From the NCBI GenBank assembly GCA_045226255.1, contig JBGVCG010000020.1:62001-126000 (forward strand): a DNA stretch of 64,000 nucleotides, read 5' to 3'. The first letter of the stretch is position 1; every line of letters starts with the position of its first letter. Shown here piece by piece: positions 36,223-45,600 of this stretch. This stretch comes from UBA1181 sp045226255 (GTDB taxonomy: Bacteria > Bacteroidota > Bacteroidia > Bacteroidales > Paludibacteraceae). Below the pieces are notes generated by a model. It was not told the origin of the DNA, searched no databases, and was given only the letters and a program-made list of their open reading frames with translations. The position numbers and the translations under genes were made by a program.

Positions 36223-39200
36223 TCAGAATTTTATCGTTCCTATCGTATAGACATCCTTAGCATTGCCCAACTGGAGCGTCAGGACCTGCTTCTTCTGGTT
36301 CGGACGTCCAAAGTTCGTATAGATGGTAGCCTGAACCACCACCGGTTGCAATTGTTTTTGGCTACGCGTTCCGTAATAATTCGCCTCAATCAGATACTCG
36401 CCCTTAGCGGCCTTCTTCAAGCAGAACTCCTCCGGTCCATATCCCTGCCTTATATCATCAGAGATCCTACCACCGATGAGAGTATTGCGATGTGCATAAT
36501 AACACTTCTCCCCATTCGGATCGGTCACCCAAAGATCCATATCACAATCATTGGTGTTCCATGTAAGGATAATCCTGATATCGACAGGGCAGTTACCCAT
36601 CAAACGTTTGTCGTAAGCTGACGTGTCGATTTTGCCCGGATTCAATTCGATAAGGGCGTTCAACTCGTTGATGGCTATTTGCTGAATGTTCATGAAACGG
36701 TCATCCCACTTGGAGAAGCCCACCTTATAGAGCAGGTCGGCCGCTTTCTGCAATTGTCCCAATTCACAGTAGACCAACGCCAGATCGCGGTAGGACTGAG
36801 GTTCCTCGCCACGCATTTTGACCACACGTTCATAGACAGAAGCCGCCAAATCATACGATTTGAACTCCACCAGCTTATTGGCGCAGGAACGGGCCACCTC
36901 CGCATCCTCCAGCTTCATCTCAGCCAAGTTGGACAAAATACGAATCGCCTCATCAGTCTGCTTCTCCCGATGGAAATACTCCGCCACATCCAAATAGAAC
37001 GATGGGGAGAGGGCATATATAGGTTTCATTTTCAGATAAGCGTCATACATCTGCTCCGACCTGACAGACTTCAACTTGGAAAGATACGGGACGTCAGGAT
37101 TCCAATACTGGACCTGAACAGAACCATCCCCACCACCATCCGCGGATGGAGCAGAAGAGCCGGCTACTCTCCTCTGTTGCGAAGTTCTGCTCGATGACTC
37201 AGCAGAGCTGACCCTGACTCCACTAACACGACCCGCTAAGGCACTTTCCACAATTGACTGAGGCATCTCACGAAGAGCCTCTGCATTCACCGCCTGCACA
37301 GTTGAACCCGTCCGGTCCATTTTTTGGGGGAAGCTATAATCCGCAGAAACCCGAACTGTCTCAATTTCTTCCGACGCCTCTTCCTCGTCAATCGATTCTT
37401 CCGCCATAACCGGCACGGCAGAATCCTCCGCCGACGAAAAGGACGATTCTTCCGCCATAACCGTAGAAGGTTTCGCCTTCGGGTCAAAATCAGCATTCCA
37501 CCAACCCAAGAAGATTTTTCTTGCGTTAAGAATACTAGATCTATAGAAAGTATCGACCGGGGCAGACTTCGGTCGATTGGCCATCATCCTATAATATTGC
37601 TCCTTCAATTCGTCAGGAGGTGTAATCTCATAACGCACGTAATCGTTTACGGTCTCCAAGACGATAAGGGAGGTATTACGAGTGACGATGCCATATTTTT
37701 TAGACAAATCAATGATTTCCTGCTTGTTCTTTTCCGAATCAAAATCCAATTCCGCCAATTTTTTCTGTGCCCACATTCGTTTCACATTGTTGGCGAGGAT
37801 AGGATCAATGGATGAGACATGACAAGTCACACTATCCATCACATGATTGCCATAGCCGTAGTAGAGGGTGATATCAGCCTCCTTCGTCTTCATGATTCCA
37901 GAGATGGAGAAAGACTCGATGACACGGGTCGGCACGGAAGGATAGACCTCCGAAATCTTCTCCTTATCATACCTCGCCTTAATGAACTGATACTCCCGAT
38001 GGGTAAGCAAATTCATAGCCTCCGCATTGTTCAAGGAACAAAGGTTGATGTAGGTGCCACTATTCCTCAAGGCGACAAGCTTCAAATAATTATGATCAGC
38101 CACAGGGTTCGAGTTGATGGTTATCACCGAGCCCTTCGCCGACGAGAGGGAGTCCTTTCCTATATTACCCATTCCATCCGAGAAGAAAAGGATTTCGTCC
38201 GTCCCATATTTCGAGAGATCAATACAACCCAACTGAGTCGCTCCGTCGAATCTAGTACTGTCTGGAACAATGATGTTCCGGACATCCTTCACCTTACACA
38301 TCGTATCGAGATGCTGCATACAGCTGAAAGTCACCAAACGCACATTGGAGATACCCAGGGATCGGGCATAGCTCTCCAAAAGATCGAAATCCCTGTCCAA
38401 ATTCCTATTCAACGACGATGAAGATACGTCATAGATCACCGTCAATCCGCTTGGCTTCTCTTTCGGCAGAACCGTTTTAGGTTTCACCGGAGAATAAATG
38501 TAGAAATAAGTGTCGAGACCCGCATTTTCCGTATAGATGTTCGGGAAATCAGACTGCGGCAATTCCAGGAAGAGGCCCTTTTTCAACGTAAAGTTTTTGC
38601 GGACCAATTGAGACACAAACCCCTGATCCTTAGGACTAAAATAGATGTCATCGATTGATCCTTTGGAGACAATCGGCTTGTTCGGTTCGTTCTTGACATC
38701 GATGTCAAGGGTGAAATTTTCTATTTTCGTATTCGTCTGCATAGGCAGACGATAGTACCTTTTGCCGTTAGAGGTCAACAGTTCTTGCTCGCAAGCCACC
38801 ACAACACGACGCATTCCACCTGGAGAGAAAGGATATATGCGGGTCCGGAAATTATTGCCCGCCGTCATCTCCATCAGACCAGGGTCAACTCCTTCACGCA
38901 CTTTCTTTTCGAAGGTCACTCTACCCTTCTCCTTCTCGACGACAACCCCTTCCCGAAGTTTACCGTTGATGTCGAGCGCATAACGGGAGACCGTCTGCCC
39001 CTCCTCCAGAGGAAAATTGAACTCTCCCTCCAGGGTGTTTGTCGTAGGGTTGTAGAATGTCATGTCGAACGTGGTAGTGGCTACATTCCCGACCACATCC
39101 ACATTAACCATTAACTCCCTGAGCACAATGTCCTTACCACCATCTGAGGATGATTTAATCGTAGGAAGTCCCAATTGGGCAAAAATACTTGTCGAGACGA

Positions 39201-39249
39201 ACGACAGAAGCGAAAAAATTAGAATGATTCTCTTTTCCCTCATACGCAT
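36223..39249 (-). CDS. VIT/von Willebrand A/DUF2135 exported protein with a TonB-plug-like segment
   Basis: A 1008-residue exported protein. After the signal peptide comes a VIT domain (about 25-160) and a vWA-type domain (about 270-430) whose first metal-site motif is DVSSSS in LTVIYDVSSSSLNRNL. An acidic linker repeats VMAEES. A segment around residues 650-700 (STVQAVNAEALREMPQSIVE, LAGRVSGVRVSSAES) reads like the plug start of a SusC-type receptor. TPR-like helices (about 740-880) and a C-terminal DUF2135 domain (LTWNTNDCDMDLWVTDPNGE) follow. VIT/vWA proteins often bind proteins or metals; the role here is unknown. It shares the bidirectional terminator with the barrel gene. Confidence 0.83.
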   Translation of the reverse strand: MRMREKRIILIFSLLSFVSTSIFAQLGLPTIKSSSDGGKDIVLRELMVNVDVVGNVATTTFDMTFYNPTTNTLEGEFNFPLEEGQTVSRYALDINGKLREGVVVEKEKGRVTFEKKVREGVDPGLMEMTAGNNFRTRIYPFSPGGMRRVVVACEQELLTSNGKRYYRLPMQTNTKIENFTLDIDVKNEPNKPIVSKGSIDDIYFSPKDQGFVSQLVRKNFTLKKGLFLELPQSDFPNIYTENAGLDTYFYIYSPVKPKTVLPKEKPSGLTVIYDVSSSSLNRNLDRDFDLLESYARSLGISNVRLVTFSCMQHLDTMCKVKDVRNIIVPDSTRFDGATQLGCIDLSKYGTDEILFFSDGMGNIGKDSLSSAKGSVITINSNPVADHNYLKLVALRNSGTYINLCSLNNAEAMNLLTHREYQFIKARYDKEKISEVYPSVPTRVIESFSISGIMKTKEADITLYYGYGNHVMDSVTCHVSSIDPILANNVKRMWAQKKLAELDFDSEKNKQEIIDLSKKYGIVTRNTSLIVLETVNDYVRYEITPPDELKEQYYRMMANRPKSAPVDTFYRSSILNARKIFLGWWNADFDPKAKPSTVMAEESSFSSAEDSAVPVMAEESIDEEEASEEIETVRVSADYSFPQKMDRTGSTVQAVNAEALREMPQSIVESALAGRVSGVRVSSAESSSRTSQQRRVAGSSAPSADGGGDGSVQVQYWNPDVPYLSKLKSVRSEQMYDAYLKMKPIYALSPSFYLDVAEYFHREKQTDEAIRILSNLAEMKLEDAEVARSCANKLVEFKSYDLAASVYERVVKMRGEEPQSYRDLALVYCELGQLQKAADLLYKVGFSKWDDRFMNIQQIAINELNALIELNPGKIDTSAYDKRLMGNCPVDIRIILTWNTNDCDMDLWVTDPNGEKCYYAHRNTLIGGRISDDIRQGYGPEEFCLKKAAKGEYLIEANYYGTRSQKQLQPVVVQATIYTNFGRPNQKKQVLTLQLGNAKDVYTIGTIKF

Positions 39250-39449
39250 AAAGAATAAATGTTTTTAAAATCAGAAGGCGCATTGAATCCTAAGCCGAGC
39301 CATCGACAACCTCCATGAAATATCAAATTCGACGGAAATAATGAGTTTAATTCATCTAAAATAGAAATGCTCTTTCAAATCCGCAAACTAAAATTAGTTA
39401 AAGAAGATAAGAAAACGTTACGGAACTATCTCATCCACGCTTTAAGCTC

Positions 39450-42400
39450 CTAATTCTTAACCTCTTCCTCGTCCAACACGCCCTCCTCCTTGGCAGGCGT
39501 AGCCTTCTCATCCTTCTTATCCTTCTCCTCTTCCTTCTGGCCCTCTTTCTTCTCCTCCTCATCGTCCTTCTTGAAGACGCCCTTGACACTGCTCCAATAA
39601 GACTTCATCAAGCCAGAGAAAGTATCGAAATCCTCATGATACACAATACCCACACCCTGCGTATTGGCAGCCTGTTTGAAGTAGCTGTTGTTCGAGCGGT
39701 TGAACGCTTTCGTCCTGAAACGTCCGGACTTGGTCAGTTTGTATTCAATATCGAAATCCACAATGCTGCTCGATATATTGGCGGCCTCATCCGCCTCGTC
39801 CCTGTATCCGAAATTACCGTTCAGCATCAGCCTATCGTTGAACAATTGGGTGGAGAGCGCCACATCGAACTCGCTGGAGGCACTTGTACCGTCGGTGGTC
39901 GTGGTGGTCGGCTTGTAGTTCAGACCGATGTTGATGTCCCGGCTCATCTTCGAAATCCAGCTGGAGAGCTGCGAAGAGAGCGTGGAGAAGCCCACAGAGG
40001 AGAGCTCCGTCGTGGTGACGCTGGAGAGCGTGGATTTGTCCATCGTGTAGAAATGGCCCAAGGCAAGGAGGGAAGCCACGTTACGGTTGACCGCCTCCTC
40101 CGTATTGATCACGCTCTTCAATTTGCTACGCACATCATCGTCCGAGTTAGGCAAGTCAATATCAAACTTAATGACAGGTCGCGTGATCGTTCCGCTCAAG
40201 TCCAGCAGACAGTGGACCGGTGTAGGCGTGGAGCGTAAGTGCGGGTCATCGATGATGTCCGTCAGGGAAGCGTTCAGGCCATACTGCGCACGGATATCGA
40301 TGAACGCATTGTATGGGTTACCCGTCCAACTCACCGTACTACCGCTGGTGATGTCGAATTTCCTTGAAATCACACTTTGGATCGTGAAGAGGTAATCACC
40401 CTTCTCTATTTCGTAGCTACCATACATCTTGAAATCACTCTCACCGGAATTGTAGGTCAGGCGCAAATTACCCGACCCGAACGCGCGAATCAAGTCGCCC
40501 TGCTGCGCATCCATGATCAATTGGACCTGAGCATCCGGGGTGGCCACCACCCTAGCATCCACCGCAATCACCGTAGGCGAGGAGTTTCCCTTCTCCCTAG
40601 CCTTCCGCAAACGCTCCCGCTGAGAGCGTCTCCTCTCCGTCATAGTTTTATTCTCTTCCGTCTCCACGAAAGAGATGAAATTACACTCCTTGGTGGAGGA
40701 GGTACCCTCCACAGGGATCGTCAGCAACGTGTTCTTCTGGGTTACAAGATCCAGGTTGATATTCACCCTGTCCGAATTACCGGATATGTTCGCCCCACCC
40801 TTCACATACGCCTTGCCGAAGAAGGTCTCGTTATCCTCCTCCTGCGTGTTCAAGGCAAGGAACTTGTCGCACTTCAGGTCGAACGCATACTTGAAATTGC
40901 GGAATCCATCATGCAACAGCAGACCTGAAAGCACAGCATAATTACCCTCCACATCATAGACGGCCGTCTGATTCAGACGAATCGTGTTCGGCGTCATATA
41001 TACAGTGTCAGACAAGACATAGGAGGTATTCAGGTAATCAATGTCGAACGCCATGTCACGCACATACGGCGTACCAGACAAACCGATATGACCGAACTTA
41101 CCATACGCCTTCACGACACCGCTGACCGTACCCGTATTGTTCGGCATCACATTGCGCAGATAATGGCGGAGGAATTTCAAATCCACATTCTTCAGGTTAC
41201 CCTCGATATAGAGGGAATCGTTGCCCAAGTAAACCCCACCGAACAAATCGGAGCGATAGAGTTGATCATCATACAAAGACAACAGTTTAGACTTGAAACC
41301 GATGCACTTCTGCCTTTCCAACCAAGAAGACTTAACAGAGAGGTCTCCGATCGTATACCCGTTGATGGTAGCGTCATATACGTAGAGGTCCCCGTTGAAA
41401 TGCGGAGACTCCAGGGCGTTGAACAAGAAGACATCCCCATCCGACACACCATCGAATGTAATATCCTTATTATCAATAATATCACTAATATAATCCAGTT
41501 TCATGTCACTGAAATGGACGTTGATGCTATCCCCAAAAGAAGAAGAATTCACGCCATTGACACTCAAGAACTGAGTACCATGGTTAAAATAAAAGCTATC
41601 CACCTCCAGGCGTTTCTTATCCAGGCTCACTTTACTCTTATGAATCAGCCATTCCACATCATTCAGGATAATCGACGACGGATTAATGTTGAAATCAGCA
41701 ATCAAACCCTCCCCCTTCGTGTAGTCCTTGAAATGCGCATCAACCAGCAAAGAACCGCTGTAGGTCACATCCCCCGTATTGCTGAAGGAATATTTGAAGT
41801 CCAAGGAGTCATTTGCCGTCTGGGTATTGATCGAGAAGAAATACGGGTTGCGGCGACCGCTAGCTGACTGGCAGGTGGTACGCATCATCGCCTTCAGCTT
41901 ATCCCCCGGGTTTTCCGCCAAAAGCAGCATATCGGTCAATATCTTATTACCATACTGCAACTGGTCAGACTCCACCCTCACGCGGAATTTGTTCGTGGAA
42001 TCATTCAAGAAGCCACTCACCCTCGTCTCCTCCAAGATGGAAAGAGGCAGTTCATAAGCATCATTGATAGGTTCCGTGTTGTCTACGACGAAATCGAACG
42101 TAAAGTCATTGACACGCTTCTTTTCAGGCGTGAGGCGCTCCTCCTTCACGAGGGAAGGCAGATAGTGATGCGCCAAGTTATGCAAGCACTTACCTATCGT
42201 GGAGAACTGGTACTGCCCCACCACACTACCATTGATGTAGTCAGAATAGATGGTCAGCCTACGCTTACCGTCCCTCACCGTGGCGGCGACACTCAGGTTG
42301 TTGATGTCCAACTCTTTCTTCCCGTTGATGAAGACAACATTATCCAGCGAGAAAGAGCCCTCTATGTTATCGATGGAATTACCCACGACATTGGTCTCCA

Positions 42401-44048
42401 CGTCAAACGACACACTGGCATTGTCATACTTCGTGAGGAGATTGGTGGCACTCAAGTTCAGCTTATCAACATGAGAGGAGAAATGATAGATAGGCATATC
42501 ATGCTTCTTGAAATCCGCCTTACCGGAGAAGTTCACCTCCGCATTCTTATCGCTCATGATGAGTTCGCCATCGAAGCCATCCCCGTCGAAGCGTCCATTC
42601 AAACGGATGTTCTCGTAACAATAATTCTTATACGTGATGGAATCCACCTTACCCTCCGCATCCAGCACGAAGTTACGGTCCGACAACTTATGCAAGCCGA
42701 TGCTCAGGCTCATCGACACATCCCCAACCTCGGACGAAGCGCCGAAGATATCCGCCAAATGGTAATCCCTTGCGCTGATCTCGCCCACCGCCTTATAGCT
42801 GTTCAACTGGAAATCAGGAGATTGGAACGTCGCGGAAACATTCATGTCGCCCGCTACGGAAGAAACCACACCCTTCGCCAATAAATCCTGCAAAGAGCCT
42901 TTCAGTATACCCTGATAGGAGACAGCTCCCAACGAATCCAACGAACGAGTGAGCATGACCTCCCTATCAATGGCGACATAAAGGATGTCCGCCAACTCCA
43001 TCGGAGAGGAGGAAAGACGATTGATATTCGCGTCAATGTAAAAATTCTTAGGATCCGGATAGACATTCCGCAACCATGCGTTGCCGACGAACTTAGTGTC
43101 CGATCCGTAGGCTACACTCATGCCTTTCACCTGGATGTCGTTCGGAGATCCCACAATCGCACCACTGATCCTGACATCGTCAAAGAGGACATCCAACGGC
43201 GGGTGCAAAGAAGAGAAATCAGCAGGGTGTAAAACTGACGGAGCAATGTTGATTACGCCACGGAGCCGATTCATAGGATCATCGAACGCCTTGAAATGGT
43301 CATGGTTCACCAAGACCTGGTCTAAACGCAGATGACTCCGAGGCGTCGCCAGCACAAAATCCTTCACATAGATACGGTCACTGTTAATATCTAGAACCGC
43401 GGAAATCGTATCCACCACCAAGCCCGACTGCTCCTGCATGGAGATATCATCCACATAAAGATGGACAGAATCACCAGAGAAGGAACTGACATAAATACGT
43501 CCATTTATATCACTTACACTCAAATCATTAGGATTCAATTTTCCAACCACATCCTTCTTGTATGGATTCCGATAAGAGACGTCACACTGGGAAAAAGCGA
43601 TCGATTCAATGTTCATGGACCATTGCCAAGAGAGCGAATCATCCTCCTCCTTTGGTTTGAAAGCATCCACAAAAAACTGAAAATTAGGAACTTGCAGCGA
43701 ATCCATAGAGAGGTTCGCCCTCATGCCAGAAAACTGTATCGTACGGAATGAGATGGTGGAGGAGAAAAGCTTCATCAACTCGATCGTCACCTTGGCCCTA
43801 TCCCAGGCGAGCAACGTATCCCCCTGCAAATCCTGCACGTAGACATTCTGCAAAACAAAGCTGTTCGGGAAAGACCAATCGATATGGTCCATACCGATCT
43901 CGCTACCGACCTGCTTAGAGAGACTCTCCGTCAGGGAGGAGACCACCCGACGCTGGATTCTATCGTTCTGCAGGGCCGCATACGCCAAGAGGAGCAACAA
44001 CGAAATCACCCCTAAAATAGACAGCAATATGTACGTCAGCTTTTTCAT
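39450..44048 (-). CDS. tamB: TamB-family translocation/assembly protein (DUF490)
   Basis: A 1532-residue AsmA-like bridge protein. An N-terminal membrane anchor (KLTYILLSILGVISLLLLLA) is followed by more than 1100 residues of repetitive beta-strand. The C-terminal DUF490/TamB domain (about 1130-1480) contains YNSGESDFKMYGSYEIEKGD and LDLSGTITRPVIKFDIDLPN. The extreme C-terminus is a Lys/Glu-rich tail. TamB proteins span the periplasm and carry lipids or help assemble outer-membrane proteins; in Bacteroidetes the TamA partner is often elsewhere, and none is seen here. The length is normal for Bacteroidetes TamB. It has its own promoter and is divergent from the glycosyltransferase gene. Confidence 0.93.
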   Translation of the reverse strand: MKKLTYILLSILGVISLLLLLAYAALQNDRIQRRVVSSLTESLSKQVGSEIGMDHIDWSFPNSFVLQNVYVQDLQGDTLLAWDRAKVTIELMKLFSSTISFRTIQFSGMRANLSMDSLQVPNFQFFVDAFKPKEEDDSLSWQWSMNIESIAFSQCDVSYRNPYKKDVVGKLNPNDLSVSDINGRIYVSSFSGDSVHLYVDDISMQEQSGLVVDTISAVLDINSDRIYVKDFVLATPRSHLRLDQVLVNHDHFKAFDDPMNRLRGVINIAPSVLHPADFSSLHPPLDVLFDDVRISGAIVGSPNDIQVKGMSVAYGSDTKFVGNAWLRNVYPDPKNFYIDANINRLSSSPMELADILYVAIDREVMLTRSLDSLGAVSYQGILKGSLQDLLAKGVVSSVAGDMNVSATFQSPDFQLNSYKAVGEISARDYHLADIFGASSEVGDVSMSLSIGLHKLSDRNFVLDAEGKVDSITYKNYCYENIRLNGRFDGDGFDGELIMSDKNAEVNFSGKADFKKHDMPIYHFSSHVDKLNLSATNLLTKYDNASVSFDVETNVVGNSIDNIEGSFSLDNVVFINGKKELDINNLSVAATVRDGKRRLTIYSDYINGSVVGQYQFSTIGKCLHNLAHHYLPSLVKEERLTPEKKRVNDFTFDFVVDNTEPINDAYELPLSILEETRVSGFLNDSTNKFRVRVESDQLQYGNKILTDMLLLAENPGDKLKAMMRTTCQSASGRRNPYFFSINTQTANDSLDFKYSFSNTGDVTYSGSLLVDAHFKDYTKGEGLIADFNINPSSIILNDVEWLIHKSKVSLDKKRLEVDSFYFNHGTQFLSVNGVNSSSFGDSINVHFSDMKLDYISDIIDNKDITFDGVSDGDVFLFNALESPHFNGDLYVYDATINGYTIGDLSVKSSWLERQKCIGFKSKLLSLYDDQLYRSDLFGGVYLGNDSLYIEGNLKNVDLKFLRHYLRNVMPNNTGTVSGVVKAYGKFGHIGLSGTPYVRDMAFDIDYLNTSYVLSDTVYMTPNTIRLNQTAVYDVEGNYAVLSGLLLHDGFRNFKYAFDLKCDKFLALNTQEEDNETFFGKAYVKGGANISGNSDRVNINLDLVTQKNTLLTIPVEGTSSTKECNFISFVETEENKTMTERRRSQRERLRKAREKGNSSPTVIAVDARVVATPDAQVQLIMDAQQGDLIRAFGSGNLRLTYNSGESDFKMYGSYEIEKGDYLFTIQSVISRKFDITSGSTVSWTGNPYNAFIDIRAQYGLNASLTDIIDDPHLRSTPTPVHCLLDLSGTITRPVIKFDIDLPNSDDDVRSKLKSVINTEEAVNRNVASLLALGHFYTMDKSTLSSVTTTELSSVGFSTLSSQLSSWISKMSRDINIGLNYKPTTTTTDGTSASSEFDVALSTQLFNDRLMLNGNFGYRDEADEAANISSSIVDFDIEYKLTKSGRFRTKAFNRSNNSYFKQAANTQGVGIVYHEDFDTFSGLMKSYWSSVKGVFKKDDEEEKKEGQKEEEKDKKDEKATPAKEEGVLDEEEVKN

Positions 44049-44062
44049 CCAATATAATCGTA

Positions 44063-44096
44063 CAAAGATAGCACATATACACGATTTATAACGAAA
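44063..44096 (-). promoter_or_regulatory. Promoter of tamB
   Basis: Minus-strand TATCTTTG (44063-44070) is a perfect -7 box. The -33 TTTC (44093-44096) lies 22 bases away, slightly long. Confidence 0.55.
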
Positions 44097-44194
44097 GCCA
44101 AGGCATCTATTGCGTTAAAATAACTATAAAAAAACAATATTTTCGTTAATACGGGGCAAAAAAGGTAGAAAGCGTGTGATGGAAGGGGATAATA

Positions 44195-44225
44195 TTTGTA
44201 GTTTTCCACTTTTTCACTACTTTTG
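44195..44225 (+). promoter_or_regulatory. Promoter of the glycosyltransferase gene
   Basis: TTTG (44195-44198) and TACTTTTG (44218-44225) with 19 bases between them, a textbook Bacteroidetes promoter. Confidence 0.8.
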
Positions 44226-44299
44226 CAATACATCAAAAAACACAGGTGCCACTTCAAAAAAAAGACACCGAAACAAGAACCGAAACAATAGATATCATT

Positions 44300-45133
44300 A
44301 TGATAAGCATCATTACCGCCATTTTCAACCAATTGCCAATGAATCGTTTGTATTACGAATCCATTGTCAAAAACACAGACTCCGAGTTCGAACTCATTAT
44401 CGTGGACAACTGCTCAACGGACGGAAGCACTGAATATTTCAAGTCATTGGGAAACAACGTGCATGTGATTGAAAATGACGGCAACTACACCTACTCGTAC
44501 TGCCAGAATGTGGGCATCAAGGCCGCGAAGGGCGACGTATACGCATTCTTGAACAACGACATCATCCTCTCCCCGCACTGGGACAGCCGATTGCTCCAGA
44601 TATTAGGCAAGGACAACTATCATATCCTTTCACTCGCCAGCAATGACCGCATGGCGACGAAGGAGGAGACCACGCAGCTATCCCGCCATTGGAAGCATAT
44701 CAAATACCCGATAAAGTTCCTTATGGGACAAGGGAAACTATCCTTGAAGACAATGATAAAGCTATGCTATGGCCGCAACTGGGAGAAGTTCTGCGAAGAG
44801 GTATGGGACCGTCACGGACTCAACCTAAGGATAGGTTTTTCAGGCTCCGCGATCATCATGGACAAACAAGGCTTGGAGATGGTCGGAGGACAATGGGACC
44901 CAACGGTGCAAGGTCCCGATTTCGACATGTACCTACAAACGGTGAAGCTCTGCAAAGAGGGCAAAGAAATCAAGCCGCTATCCATCGTCGGAGGAATTTA
45001 CCACCATCACTTCCGCCGCCTAACCTTCTACACAAAGTTCCCTCCTTTCAAAGACAAAGACAACATCATTGCGCTGGAGCAGAAATGGACGGACGAGGAG
45101 CGGAAAGAGTATCTAGGCTTAATGAACAATTAA
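44300..45133 (+). CDS. Family 2 glycosyltransferase
   Basis: A 277-residue GT-A-fold glycosyltransferase of family 2. The nucleotide-sugar site is visible in MISIITAIFNQ, ELIIVDNCSTDGSTEYF and the DxD-like AFLNNDIILSPHWD. The later acidic catalytic region is in GPDFDMYLQTVKLCKEG. There is no membrane segment. It probably adds a sugar to surface polysaccharide or lipopolysaccharide, but it is alone and not in a glycan cluster, so donor and acceptor are unknown. The ATG at 44300 is used because the fold begins there; a longer frame from 44246 would need a GTG start. Confidence 0.87.
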   Translation: MISIITAIFNQLPMNRLYYESIVKNTDSEFELIIVDNCSTDGSTEYFKSLGNNVHVIENDGNYTYSYCQNVGIKAAKGDVYAFLNNDIILSPHWDSRLLQILGKDNYHILSLASNDRMATKEETTQLSRHWKHIKYPIKFLMGQGKLSLKTMIKLCYGRNWEKFCEEVWDRHGLNLRIGFSGSAIIMDKQGLEMVGGQWDPTVQGPDFDMYLQTVKLCKEGKEIKPLSIVGGIYHHHFRRLTFYTKFPPFKDKDNIIALEQKWTDEERKEYLGLMNN

Positions 45134-45365
45134 CATACCGTTGCCTGTACCATGAGCCTGTCGCTTGACGGATCGGCTCATGCGCCAATGCGTAAGGAGC
45201 ATTGTGCCTTCACCATGTTTGCCGACGTGTTTTTCCTCCTCTCAAGTTCAGGCAAAACACGAAGAGAATCACACCACAAATCACCCATAAAATAAATTTC
45301 CTTTTTTGAGAAAAAAAGAGTAATTTCGCGACAATTAAAAAACGACATAATAAACAGTAAGAAAA
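45134..45365. other. Intergenic region with two strong hairpins
   Basis: CATGAGCC (45151-45158) pairs with GGCTCATG (45175-45182), with an inner GTC/GAC stem. Directly after it, CAATGC pairs with GCATTG (about 45182-45208). Neither hairpin has a T-run. The rest is the leader of the ferredoxin-oxidoreductase operon with the -7 box at 45321. Confidence 0.5.
45321..45328 (+). promoter_or_regulatory. -7 element of the 2-oxoacid:ferredoxin oxidoreductase operon
   Basis: TAATTTCG, the TAnnTTCG variant also found before aspC. A TTTC at 45297-45300 is 20 bases upstream as a possible -33 box. Confidence 0.5.
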
Positions 45366-45593
45366 ATGGCTAAAATCAAAGGAGCTGTTGTGGTTAACAA
45401 AGACAGATGCAAGGGATGCCAATTGTGCGTTGTCGCTTGCCCTGCCAATGTGTTGGCGATGTCCAAACAAGTTAACGCGAAAGGTTACAATTACGCCATC
45501 ATGGCTAATGAGGACGCATGCGTAGGCTGCGCAAGTTGTGGAATCGTATGTCCGGATGGATGTATTTCAGTGTACAAAACAAAAATAGATTAA
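45366..45593 (+). CDS. korD: 2-oxoacid:ferredoxin oxidoreductase, ferredoxin-like delta subunit
   Basis: A 75-residue 2[4Fe-4S] ferredoxin-type subunit. Two CxxCxxCxxxCP motifs are complete: CKGCQLCVVACP and CVGCASCGIVCP. It passes electrons from the catalytic subunits to free ferredoxin. It is the first gene of a four-gene operon in the order delta-alpha-beta-gamma, 7 bases before the alpha gene. Codon choice is strongly biased, as expected for a highly expressed central enzyme. Whether the complex prefers 2-oxoglutarate or branched 2-oxoacids is not decided by this subunit. Confidence 0.92.
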   Translation: MAKIKGAVVVNKDRCKGCQLCVVACPANVLAMSKQVNAKGYNYAIMANEDACVGCASCGIVCPDGCISVYKTKID

Positions 45594-45600
45594 TATAGAG

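Noticed and set aside
45302..45308. TTTTTTG as -33 box for the korD promoter
   Set aside because: Only 12 bases separate it from the -7 box; the Bacteroidetes spacing is about 19-21.
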